A DNA stretch of 49,995 nucleotides, from assembly GCA_023381565.1 (NCBI GenBank), contig JAMCRR010000078.1, positions 1 to 49,995 on the forward strand, written 5' to 3'. Source of the stretch: Chloroflexota bacterium. Lineage in GTDB: Bacteria > Chloroflexota > Anaerolineae > Anaerolineales > Anaerolineaceae. Each line of letters starts with the position of its first letter. Position 1 is the first letter of the stretch. Made by a program: the position numbers and the translations under genes. Of the stretch, positions 34,587 through 41,862 are shown in pieces. The notes beneath the pieces are model-generated. The model was not told where the DNA came from. It saw only the letters and a list, made by a program, of their open reading frames with translations, and made no database searches.

Positions 34587-34879
34587 CCGTAGAGCTCGAT
34601 GACAAAGGCAGGATCTATACGAATGTAATCACCAAACAGCCCATTCGCGTGATTATCGAAACCGTCAACCAGCAGATTATCGGGAACTTGCATGTCAGGC
34701 CTGGAGAGAGGGTGATCGATGAGCTGAACCGAGGTGAAACGTTCGTTGCGATCACCTCAGCGGTGGTTACAGAAAAATCCGGTCAAGAGTTATACCGCTG
34801 CAACTTCCTGGCGTTAAATCACAAATCGATCACCTGGATCATTCCTGAAAAGGATTTGATTCCCCCATCCATCTCCTGA
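34583..34879 (+). CDS. unknown 98-residue protein coupled to the response regulator
   Basis: A small beta-rich soluble protein. Visible features are ITKQPIRVIIETVNQQIIGN followed by LHVRPGERVIDELNRGETF and an ITSAVV strand. The I-x-G-x-L-H-V-x-P-G-x-R-x-x-D-x-L-N pattern looks like a conserved domain I recall seeing as an unnamed family (possibly DUF6812), vaguely PilZ-like in its short barrel. It is translationally coupled by an ATGA overlap to the OmpR regulator, so it probably belongs to the same signalling pathway. No catalytic motif is visible. Confidence 0.75.
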   Translation: MTVELDDKGRIYTNVITKQPIRVIIETVNQQIIGNLHVRPGERVIDELNRGETFVAITSAVVTEKSGQELYRCNFLALNHKSITWIIPEKDLIPPSIS

Positions 34880-34881
34880 TG

Positions 34882-34887
34882 TATAAT
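34882..34887 (+). promoter_or_regulatory. possible promoter of the tandem-XRE gene
   Basis: A perfect TATAAT lies two bases after the preceding stop codon and about 105 nt before the XRE start. There is no clear -35. It would allow the XRE-TPR-GNAT group to be transcribed separately from the kinases. Confidence 0.4.
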
Positions 34888-34993
34888 TTAGGAGAGCTAG
34901 CTGGATCGATCCCTTCACCATGGAACCTACCGAGAACCATCCAGGGCGCCGTTCCAACCTGATACGCCAATCTATGAAATAGAGAGGGTGATT

Positions 34994-35668
34994 ATGCTTG
35001 CAGAGACTACTCAAAACCAAGCGAAGAATCTGGGGTCCCGGATTACGGAAGCACGGTCGGCAGCGAATCAGAGCGCAGAGGCGTGCGCACGGGTGATGAA
35101 TATCACTCCCGAGCGCCTGGAATTATACGAAGCGGGGGAACAATCCCCCTCTCTTCCAGAGATCGAATCGATGGCCTTATTCCTGAATATCCCGCCGGAT
35201 TATTTCTGGAGCGACCATCCAGAGATCCCTGCCGAACCTGCAGGAAAAAGCGTCGATTATGGCCGCTTGATCGCCCTCCGCCAGCGGATTATTGGCGTAC
35301 TCCTGGCTCAAGCAAGGGCTCAGGTGAATTTCACCCCCAAACAACTTGCCGAAAAAGTGGACTTATCTGAGGAACAGATCCGCAGCTTTGAAATGGGAGA
35401 ACAGCCGATCCCCCTGCCGGTTTTGGAAGCCATGATTCTGGCGCTGGGAACAGACCTGGAGCAGTTCCTGGATCAGAAAGGCCCGATTAAGAAATGGCGC
35501 CTTTCGCATGAAACGCTGCAGCGCTTCCAGGAGCTTCCCCCTGAAATTCAGGAGTTCGTCACCAAACCCGTCAATATGCCCTACCTGGAGGTGGCTATGC
35601 GTCTCAGCGAGGTAACGGTAGAGCGGCTGCGTTCGATCGCAGAAGGATTGTTAGAAATAACCTATTAA
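34994..35668 (+). CDS. protein with two XRE-type HTH domains
   Basis: A 224-residue protein with two Cro/CI-like domains in tandem. The first, at ~10-68, has GSRITEARSAANQSAEACAR, then ERLELYEAGEQSPSLPEIE. The second, at ~90-150, has VLLAQARAQVNFTPKQLAEK, then EQIRSFEMGEQPIPLPVLEA. Each ends in the family's typical ALGTD/FLNIP turn. The C-terminal ~60 residues are helical (RLSHETLQRFQELPPEIQEF). Two HTH units in one chain could bind a direct repeat as a monomer. The ATG at 34994 behind GAGAGGGTG is preferred to the GTG at 34988. Confidence 0.85.
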   Translation: MLAETTQNQAKNLGSRITEARSAANQSAEACARVMNITPERLELYEAGEQSPSLPEIESMALFLNIPPDYFWSDHPEIPAEPAGKSVDYGRLIALRQRIIGVLLAQARAQVNFTPKQLAEKVDLSEEQIRSFEMGEQPIPLPVLEAMILALGTDLEQFLDQKGPIKKWRLSHETLQRFQELPPEIQEFVTKPVNMPYLEVAMRLSEVTVERLRSIAEGLLEITY

Positions 35669-35673
35669 ATCCT

Positions 35674-36216
35674 ATGAACGCCGTCCCATCTTTAGCTGAG
35701 ATTGTCCAGGAAGGACAAATTGCATTCAAGGCGGGAGATTATCAGGCTGCTGCAGCGTCATTCGAGCAGGCTGGCAAAGATTACGCCGCGCAAGGCGACC
35801 AGCTGGCATCTGCAGAAATGGCGAACAATCGGGCAGTGGCCTTACTTAAATCCGGACAGGCTCGCGCGGCTTACCAGGCGGCAGAAGGCACTGAGGCAGT
35901 CTTTTCACAGGCAGGGGATAAACGCCGCCAGGCGCTGGCTCTGGGAAACCAGGCCGCTGCATTGGAGGCTTTGCATCGCCTGGAGCCGGCGATTGCGAAA
36001 TACGAACTGGCTGCCGGTCTGCTCAAGGGCACTGGAGAGAATGCGTCTTTGATCGCCACCTTGCGGTCCTTATCCGCCCTGCACATGCGGAAGATGCATC
36101 TCGTCGAAGCAATGCTGGTCATGAACTCTGCTTTAACTCTGGAAAAGAATTTATCCCTGGGCGAGCACATTTTGAAATGGCTGTTAGGAATTGTTTTCGG
36201 GCTGCTTCAGCGTTGA
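35674..36216 (+). CDS. TPR-repeat protein with hydrophobic C-terminus
   Basis: A 180-residue helical protein with TPR-like repeats: AFKAGDYQAAAASFEQAGKD, then NRAVALLKSGQARAAYQAAE, then LGNQAAALEALHRLEPAIAK. The last 15-20 residues (HILKWLLGIVFGLLQR) are hydrophobic or amphipathic and may attach it to the membrane. It starts 5 bp after the tandem-XRE gene, so the two are co-translated. It is presumably an adaptor, with the partner unknown. Confidence 0.8.
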   Translation: MNAVPSLAEIVQEGQIAFKAGDYQAAAASFEQAGKDYAAQGDQLASAEMANNRAVALLKSGQARAAYQAAEGTEAVFSQAGDKRRQALALGNQAAALEALHRLEPAIAKYELAAGLLKGTGENASLIATLRSLSALHMRKMHLVEAMLVMNSALTLEKNLSLGEHILKWLLGIVFGLLQR

Positions 36217-36234
36217 GAAACGCTATTTTATGAA

Positions 36235-37089
36235 ATGGCTATACTAAAAACCAATACGATTATCCGACCGGCAGCGCAGCAAGATTATTCGACCCTCTCC
36301 AGGTTTATCAATCACGAAGCGCACGTTCACCGCCATCTGGATTGGCGCAGCCCCCTGGAATGGCTGGGATACCACCCCTTCTTCGTGGTCGAGGAAAACC
36401 GGAGGATCTCCGCAGCTCTGGCTTGCCCGCCAGACCCGCCGGATTTCGCCTGGATCCGCTTATTCGCCTTCGCTCCTCACTTATCGGGTACGGATATATT
36501 TCAATCCTTGCTCCATTCCGCCTTCTCCGAGCTCCCGAACGCGAGAGAAACCCAGATTGTCGCCATCGCCATCCAGGATTGGTTTATTTCGATACTGGAG
36601 GCCAGTGGGTTTACCAACCCCCAGAGCATTGTCGTCCTGGAGTGGAACGGGCGGCTTCCGCCGCAGCCGGCCACGCCTCAAATCTCGATCCGCACGATGA
36701 CCCCAGAAGATCTAGAGGCTGTCGCCAGGGTGGATAACACTTCCTTTGAACCGATGTGGTGCAATACCCTGCAAGCACTCAGCCGGGCGTATTTTCAATC
36801 TGGCTATGCGACAGTTGCCGAAATAGAAGACGGCATCGTTGGTTATCAGATATCCACGGCGGCGCCTCTCAGCGCCCATCTGGCGCGTTTAGCCGTCTTG
36901 CCCACCTATCAGGGCATGCACATTGGTTTCGCCTTGGTCAACGATCTCCTGGAGCATTTTCGAAGCCAGGGTATCTGGCGCATCACTGTCAACACGCAAG
37001 ATGATAATCACGCCTCTCTGGCGTTATACGAACGAATAGGGTTTCGCCGCACCACAGAGGTATTCCCGGTATACAAGTTGGGAAAGTAG
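36235..37089 (+). CDS. GNAT-family acetyltransferase with degenerate N-terminal half
   Basis: A 284-residue protein that looks like two GNAT folds in tandem. The C-terminal half (~150-284) has the acetyl-CoA motif A: LARLAVLPTYQGMHIGFALV, followed by NTQDDNHASLALYERIGFR. The N-terminal half (~10-145) keeps the fold outline (IIRPAAQQDYSTLSRFI, then ILEASGFTNPQ) but has no acetyl-CoA loop. The substrate is unknown. It starts 18 bp after the TPR gene and ends the run before a 110-bp gap. Confidence 0.85.
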   Translation: MAILKTNTIIRPAAQQDYSTLSRFINHEAHVHRHLDWRSPLEWLGYHPFFVVEENRRISAALACPPDPPDFAWIRLFAFAPHLSGTDIFQSLLHSAFSELPNARETQIVAIAIQDWFISILEASGFTNPQSIVVLEWNGRLPPQPATPQISIRTMTPEDLEAVARVDNTSFEPMWCNTLQALSRAYFQSGYATVAEIEDGIVGYQISTAAPLSAHLARLAVLPTYQGMHIGFALVNDLLEHFRSQGIWRITVNTQDDNHASLALYERIGFRRTTEVFPVYKLGK

Positions 37090-37203
37090 AACCTCTATAC
37101 TGGACAAAGACCCCCATTTGTGGCAAAATCTACTAGACTTTATCTAATAAACTAAGCTCATCATCGCCAGAAAGAGCTGAAATAATTATTGCCCGGAGGT
37201 AGA

Positions 37204-37920
37204 ATGAATGCAAGTAAGAGGGAAACGCTGAGAGCAAAGCGCCGTAAACGCCAACAAAACCAACGTTTATTCCTGATCATTGGAGTAGCGGTGGTCGTGA
37301 TAGCCGCAGCAGCGATCATTATCCTTCCAGGAGTGATTGCCGCTGCACAACCGATTGGTCCCATCACCCAGATTACCCCCGGACCCGCTCCGCAGGCGAA
37401 TGGCTTATCCATGGGCAATCCGAAGGCACCGGTTAAATTTCAAGAGTTTGCCGACTTCCAATGCCCTTATTGTAAGGAATTTGCCCAGAATTATCAATCT
37501 GCTATCGTCGAGAAATACGTGGCGACAGGACAGGTATATTATACTTATGTCCCCTTCAGTTTCATTGGCCCCGAATCTACAACAGCAGCCGAGGCTGCTT
37601 ATTGTGCTGCCGATCAAGGTAAGTTCTGGGCGTATCACGATATGCTCTTTGCTAATCAGGGTGCAGAAAATTCGGGGGTGTTCAGCAACAACCGGCTGGT
37701 AGCGTTCGCCAAAGCATTAGGCCTGGATACTGGCACCTTCCAATCTTGCCTGACCAGCAATAAATACGCAAGCAAGGTCCAGCAAGATTTAACGGACGGG
37801 GAAAAGCTAGGTGTCACCCAGACACCCAGCTTCGCCATCAACGGGAAATTGATCACCGTCAACAATTTGAGCGATGTGGAAACAGCCGTGGCAAATGCAG
37901 TTGCAGGGAAGGCTCCGTAG
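37204..37920 (+). CDS. membrane-anchored DsbA-like thioredoxin-fold protein
   Basis: A 238-residue protein. A basic N-terminus (KRETLRAKRRKRQQNQ) precedes one transmembrane helix at ~22-45 (LFLIIGVAVVVIAAAAIII). The outside domain has the redox motif CPYC in EFADFQCPYCKEFAQNYQ, an inserted helical lid, and the cis-Pro loop VTQTPSFAING. It should form or isomerise disulfides outside the membrane (BdbD/DsbA type). GGAGGT three bases before the ATG at 37204 sets the start. It is separated from the GNAT gene by a gap with a weak promoter (TTGTGG, 37118). Confidence 0.92.
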   Translation: MNASKRETLRAKRRKRQQNQRLFLIIGVAVVVIAAAAIIILPGVIAAAQPIGPITQITPGPAPQANGLSMGNPKAPVKFQEFADFQCPYCKEFAQNYQSAIVEKYVATGQVYYTYVPFSFIGPESTTAAEAAYCAADQGKFWAYHDMLFANQGAENSGVFSNNRLVAFAKALGLDTGTFQSCLTSNKYASKVQQDLTDGEKLGVTQTPSFAINGKLITVNNLSDVETAVANAVAGKAP

Positions 37921-37934
37921 AAAGATCGATCTTT
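37921..37934. terminator. short palindromic hairpin between convergent genes
   Basis: AAAGATCGATCTTT is a perfect 14-bp palindrome directly after the DsbA-like stop codon. It leads into TTTTT on the plus strand, and the DUF554 stop follows immediately. The stem is only 5 bp, so it is weak. Confidence 0.35.
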
Positions 37935-38639
37935 TTACATACCGAACGCGTTAAGTATTGCCACAATAGCTGGCGCCAGAAATAAAGCCGGGAGGAAATT
38001 CCCAACCCGGATTTTTTTGATTTCTAACAGGCTGCTGATGGCGATTCCGAGCAAGATCACACCACCGGCGGCATTCATTTCACTCATCATATCCGCGGTC
38101 ACCCAGGTTTGCACCTGCGCGGCGAGCAGGCTCAACCCTCCCTGGTATAGCAAGATGACAAGGACAGAAAAAAGTACTCCCACCCCCAGGCTGGAGGCGA
38201 ATGCAAGCGCAGCAAAACCGTCCAGGATGGCTTTCACCGCCAGGACGCTGTAATCGCCTGTCAAGCCATCTTTGATTGCCCCCAGGATGGTCATTGGTCC
38301 GACACAAAACACCAGAGAGGCTGTCAAAAAGCCTCGTATGAAACGGCTATCTTCCCCGCCGGTCGAACCGGTGAAGCGCCGTTCGAGGAAACCGCCCAGG
38401 CTTTGCAGGCGGTCTTCAATCTTCCACCACTCTCCCAGCAGAGCGCCGAGTAGCAAGCTGCCTAAAACCACCAGCGAATTTTTCGTCGTTAAGAACATCT
38501 GCAAGCCGTAGGCCAGGGTGAAGAGGCCTAAACCACCGATGACCGTACGCCTGAGACGCTCAGGCAGGCGTCCGCCCAATAGATAACCCAACGTGCCGCC
38601 GATAATAACCGTGGCAATGTTGATCAAAGTCCCGATCAT
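37935..38639 (-). CDS. DUF554 family membrane protein
   Basis: A 234-residue integral membrane protein with about six hydrophobic segments. It begins MIGTLINIATVIIGGTLGYL, and FCVGPMTILGAIKDGLTGDY is the family's conserved Gly-rich loop. The SGDYS-like loop and a later repeated half suggest transport, but the substrate is not established for this family (YdfK/YqgA). It overlaps the PduO gene by 4 nt (ATGA) and is last in the minus-strand operon. Confidence 0.88.
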   Translation of the reverse strand: MIGTLINIATVIIGGTLGYLLGGRLPERLRRTVIGGLGLFTLAYGLQMFLTTKNSLVVLGSLLLGALLGEWWKIEDRLQSLGGFLERRFTGSTGGEDSRFIRGFLTASLVFCVGPMTILGAIKDGLTGDYSVLAVKAILDGFAALAFASSLGVGVLFSVLVILLYQGGLSLLAAQVQTWVTADMMSEMNAAGGVILLGIAISSLLEIKKIRVGNFLPALFLAPAIVAILNAFGM

Positions 38640-39196
38640 GGTTGGTCTTGCGGTTTCGCGGGGGTGGGGTTAGGGCGACCGCCCGTCTGGTTTTCTAATA
38701 GTTCGAGAACGAAGAGGAGAGAGGAGAGGCGGTTGAGGTATCTGAGTAGATCGCGATTTGTCAAACCGCCCTGGTGGTACAACTCAACCAGGCGGCGCTC
38801 CGATCGCCGCACAACAGTGCGCGCCAGGTCTAATGCTGCTCCACCGGGTGTATCTCCGGAGAGGATGAATTGGTCGGGAAGATGGACATTTTTTCCCGCT
38901 TCCTCAGCCTGCTGCTCGAGCCAGGCGACATTTTTGTCATCGAGCTTGCGGAAGGTCTCAGCTTTCTCAGGCAGCGAAGCCGCTTCCGCCATCATTTGGT
39001 ATAGATCGCGCTGGATCTGGAGCAAGACCGGGGCTAATCCTGGGGTCCGGCTGAAAGCGCGCGCCAATCCGATCGTCGCAGAAGCTTCATCGATCGCCCC
39101 CAGGACTTCGATGCGAAGATCATATTTGGGGACCCTTCCTTCTCCCAGGATGCCGGTTCTTCCATCGTCACCATCACGGGTAAACAAGGGCGTCAT
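38636..39196 (-). CDS. PduO-type cob(I)alamin adenosyltransferase
   Basis: A 186-residue helical enzyme transferring the adenosyl group of ATP to cob(I)alamin. TRDGDDGRTGILGEGRVPK is the ATP-binding signature. VLGAIDEASATIGLAR, TVVRRSERRLVEL and LLRYLNRLSSLLFVL are the other conserved helices with the catalytic Arg and Asn. A Pro-rich tail ends the protein. It overlaps both neighbours by 4 nt. No B12-dependent mutase or cobalamin synthesis gene is in view. Confidence 0.92.
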   Translation of the reverse strand: MTPLFTRDGDDGRTGILGEGRVPKYDLRIEVLGAIDEASATIGLARAFSRTPGLAPVLLQIQRDLYQMMAEAASLPEKAETFRKLDDKNVAWLEQQAEEAGKNVHLPDQFILSGDTPGGAALDLARTVVRRSERRLVELYHQGGLTNRDLLRYLNRLSSLLFVLELLENQTGGRPNPTPAKPQDQP

Positions 39197-39762
39197 AGTT
39201 GCGTCGCTTTCAAACTCCCATACAGATACCAGAATTCCTTGACCGGGAATGCTTTCTCCACATCGCTTTCCCAGATAAATGGTCCGGGGAGTAAAGCAGA
39301 TTGTAACCGCAAATCCAAACCAGAGAGGGATTGTTGCACTTCATTCAGGGGATGTGCAGCTTCACCCTCCAATAGTTGAACCATCACCCTCCATTGCACC
39401 CGCTGAGCGTATTCCTGGAAATATTCTCCCGGATCCAAAAAATAATCTGCCAGGTAAGAGCTCCACAGAGATAAACGTTCTTTGAGCTCGCGTTCTGCTT
39501 TTTGTTGCCAATGCCCACGCCATCTATCACGGGCTTCAGCGATACGCTGGTTAGCAGCCTCCACCCTCATGCGCTGTGTGTGGGGAAAATTGAAACCATC
39601 CACTCGTTTCTGGATCAGCAACAACCCACCCAGAGAGAGACGTGTGAGATCTTTTCCTGGATAGCCCAATGCCTGCCCATAGGTCCCTGTTGAAATGAGA
39701 TACTTCTCAATTTCATCAGCCCCATCCTGGATGTAACGAATTTCCTCTTCTTTGGAAGGCAT
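39193..39762 (-). CDS. unknown soluble protein in the PduO operon
   Basis: A 189-residue, mostly helical, charged cytosolic protein. It begins MPSKEEEIRYIQDGADEIEK and contains an Arg/Trp-rich helical stretch (ARDRWRGHWQQKAERELKER) and an amphipathic C-terminal half (LWSSYLADYFLDPGEYFQEY). There is no signal peptide, metal motif or nucleotide loop. I do not recognise the family. Its stop overlaps the PduO start by 4 nt, and it starts 9 bp after the binding-protein gene. This suggests a stable operon partner rather than chance. Confidence 0.75.
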   Translation of the reverse strand: MPSKEEEIRYIQDGADEIEKYLISTGTYGQALGYPGKDLTRLSLGGLLLIQKRVDGFNFPHTQRMRVEAANQRIAEARDRWRGHWQQKAERELKERLSLWSSYLADYFLDPGEYFQEYAQRVQWRVMVQLLEGEAAHPLNEVQQSLSGLDLRLQSALLPGPFIWESDVEKAFPVKEFWYLYGSLKATQL

Positions 39763-39771
39763 GCTTCTCTT

Positions 39772-41472
39772 CTATGGATTTGTTGGTTTTGTTCCAGGAG
39801 TTGCGCTGGCCTGCCCCTTCTGGACAGAAACCAGGAACCAATCTTGAATATTGGCGAACCGGTCGCTAGTCTCAAATAACGGCCCCATCTGCACACTTTG
39901 TACCTGCCGGTCCACCGCGTAGGTGTATACCGGGTAGAAGAGAGGCAGAGCGGGCAGGTCTCGCATAAAAATTACCTGGAAGTTGCGGTAATACAGGGTT
40001 CGCTCGGCGATATCGGCAGTGATGCGCGCCTGTTCGATGTATTCGCTGGCTGCCCGGTTATCCCATTGGGTATAGTTTTGACCCCCGGTGATTTGAGCCT
40101 GGTCCCAGAAGGGGTAAGGGTCGGGGTCGGGCGTACGAGCCAGGTTCAGATCGACCAGAGCAACCTGGTACTGGTGGCTATCGAGGCGATCGCTGATCAA
40201 CTGGTCATAACTTACCGCCTCCAGGTCCACCTTCAGCCCCAGGGCTTGCCAATCATTCTGGATGGATTCGGCTTCCGCCTGGTATTGATCGCTCTCTGGA
40301 TAGATGAGCTGCAGGGATAGCTTCTGGTCATCTTTGACCAGAACATGATCGCCCTCGGCTGGAAAAGCATAGCCGTCATCCTTCAACATTTGAAGAGCCG
40401 CAGCCGAATCGTAAACGACCGGCTCCAGCCCATCGGCGTAAGCCCACGTATCCGGGAACAAGGGCCCGTTCGCGAGGATCGCCTGGCCATGGAGGACTTT
40501 ATCCACAATGCGCTGGCGGTTCAATCCGAGATATAGCGCCTGCCGCACCTGGGCGTCTTGCAGAAAAGCCGCATCTGGATTGTTCAGGTTGAATAATACC
40601 AGCGTGAGGTCCGGCTGGCGACCGGTATACAGGGCCAGGTTGGGGTTTGCCAGCACCTGCGGGAGGATATCCGGCGTTACCTGGCCGATGCCCTGGATCT
40701 CTTCATGCTGGTATGCCTGATAAATTGTCTGCGAGTCAGGATAGGTGCGGAAGACGATCTGCTGGATAAAGGGTTTCTTGCCATAATAGGTGTCCGAGAG
40801 GGTTAATGCCACACCGGCAATCTGGTTATTTTCCACCACCAGATGGTCGAATTTATACGGTCCCGTTCCAACAGGCTTTAAATTGAACGGTGCATCCACA
40901 ATCTGATCCAGGGTCATACTCCCGAGAAGATGCTTGGGCAAGACGCCAAACGATAGGTAGTCCATGAAAGGGGCAAAGGCTTCTGGAAGCCTGAATTGGA
41001 TGGTCGATGCATCCAACCGCTTGACCACCACATCTTTCCAAAAGGCGTTTAAATCGGCCGGTACGAGGGCGCTCGAGCTGCGCAGCAAATCAATCGTAAA
41101 AACCACATCGTCGGTGGTCACCGGCTGCCCATCTTGCCAGACGAGCTTTGGCTTTAGGCTGAAATTATAGACGGTGCCGTCTTTCGACATTCCCCATGAT
41201 TCGGCCAGGTCAGCCTGCGGCAGGCCGCGGGCGTCAAAACGGATCAAGCCGTTGAAAATTAATCGATCAATATCCCGATCGGTTGCATTATAACTATCCA
41301 AAAGGGGGTTTAGCCGCTTGATCGACCCAACGATCCCTTCTGTGTAAGTCCCCCCTTTGGTCGGCTCGATGCTAGGAGCGGCCTGGCCATCCGGCTGTTG
41401 GATCATGAGCAAAACACCGACAATCAGACCGGTGACGAGGATGATAATGAGTTGCCAGCGTAATTTTTTCAT
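39772..41472 (-). CDS. ABC-type peptide/oligopeptide substrate-binding protein (family 5)
   Basis: A 566-residue extracytoplasmic binding protein. Residues 1-30 are a signal or membrane anchor (LRWQLIIILVTGLIVGVLLMI) with no lipobox cysteine. The mature part has the family order: GGTYTEGIVGSIKRLNPLLD, LAESWGMSKDGTVYNFSLKP, DVVFTIDLL and the GTGPYKF signature, then a C-terminal lobe. Such proteins deliver peptides, nickel or sugars to a permease. No permease or ATPase genes are adjacent, so it is an orphan here. The Shine-Dalgarno is poor, and a terminator hairpin lies just upstream. Confidence 0.9.
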   Translation of the reverse strand: MKKLRWQLIIILVTGLIVGVLLMIQQPDGQAAPSIEPTKGGTYTEGIVGSIKRLNPLLDSYNATDRDIDRLIFNGLIRFDARGLPQADLAESWGMSKDGTVYNFSLKPKLVWQDGQPVTTDDVVFTIDLLRSSSALVPADLNAFWKDVVVKRLDASTIQFRLPEAFAPFMDYLSFGVLPKHLLGSMTLDQIVDAPFNLKPVGTGPYKFDHLVVENNQIAGVALTLSDTYYGKKPFIQQIVFRTYPDSQTIYQAYQHEEIQGIGQVTPDILPQVLANPNLALYTGRQPDLTLVLFNLNNPDAAFLQDAQVRQALYLGLNRQRIVDKVLHGQAILANGPLFPDTWAYADGLEPVVYDSAAALQMLKDDGYAFPAEGDHVLVKDDQKLSLQLIYPESDQYQAEAESIQNDWQALGLKVDLEAVSYDQLISDRLDSHQYQVALVDLNLARTPDPDPYPFWDQAQITGGQNYTQWDNRAASEYIEQARITADIAERTLYYRNFQVIFMRDLPALPLFYPVYTYAVDRQVQSVQMGPLFETSDRFANIQDWFLVSVQKGQASATPGTKPTNP

Positions 41473-41483
41473 AGGCGGGAGAC

Positions 41484-41520
41484 AAAAAGGGCGCCTCCCC
41501 CATGCATAGGCGAGCCGCCC
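41484..41520 (-). terminator. terminator between secG and the binding-protein gene
   Basis: On the minus strand GGGCGGCTCGCC pairs with GGGGAGGCGCCC (two mismatches) across a short loop and runs into TTTTTG. It ends 12 nt before the binding-protein ATG. The GGGGGAGG in its 3' arm would be the only Shine-Dalgarno-like sequence nearby. Confidence 0.65.
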
Positions 41521-41567
41521 TCGATCGGATTAAATAAGGGAAGTGGGAAACTTTCCCAACCTGTGGT

Positions 41568-41792
41568 TTACTTCGAAACTAATACGGTTGCCAGGGTAAG
41601 AATGAAAAACAAGACGCTTAAACCGATGGTAATCCAGAACAGAGTCTTCTCAATGCCGCGGCGTGCGGTGAACACCCCACCCGTGTCATTCCCGGTCAAA
41701 CCCCCCAGGCCGACCCCTTTACTCTGAAAGATTACGCTCGCAATCAGAGCTATCGAAGTTATAATCAGCGCAATATGAAAATACGTTTGCAC
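41568..41792 (-). CDS. secG: preprotein translocase subunit SecG
   Basis: A 74-residue two-helix membrane protein of the SecYEG channel. TM1 is IALIITSIALIASVIF. The cytosolic loop has SKGVGLGGLTGNDTGGVF, the family's Gly-rich signature. TM2 is TLFWITIGLSVLFFILTLATV. The start is a GTG at 41790-41792, fixed by AGGAGG six bases upstream; the longer frame lacks support. It has a strong promoter and its own downstream terminator. Confidence 0.93.
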   Translation of the reverse strand: MQTYFHIALIITSIALIASVIFQSKGVGLGGLTGNDTGGVFTARRGIEKTLFWITIGLSVLFFILTLATVLVSK

Positions 41793-41824
41793 GAGCAACC
41801 TCCTGAATGTGAACAACAACCCGC

Positions 41825-41854
41825 ATTATACTTGCACTTATCCCGAATCGTCAA
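41825..41854 (-). promoter_or_regulatory. secG promoter
   Basis: On the minus strand TTGACG (41854-41849), an 18-nt spacer and a perfect TATAAT (41830-41825). It is one of the few promoters here with a clear -35. Confidence 0.7.
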
Positions 41855-41862
41855 CCGGATAA

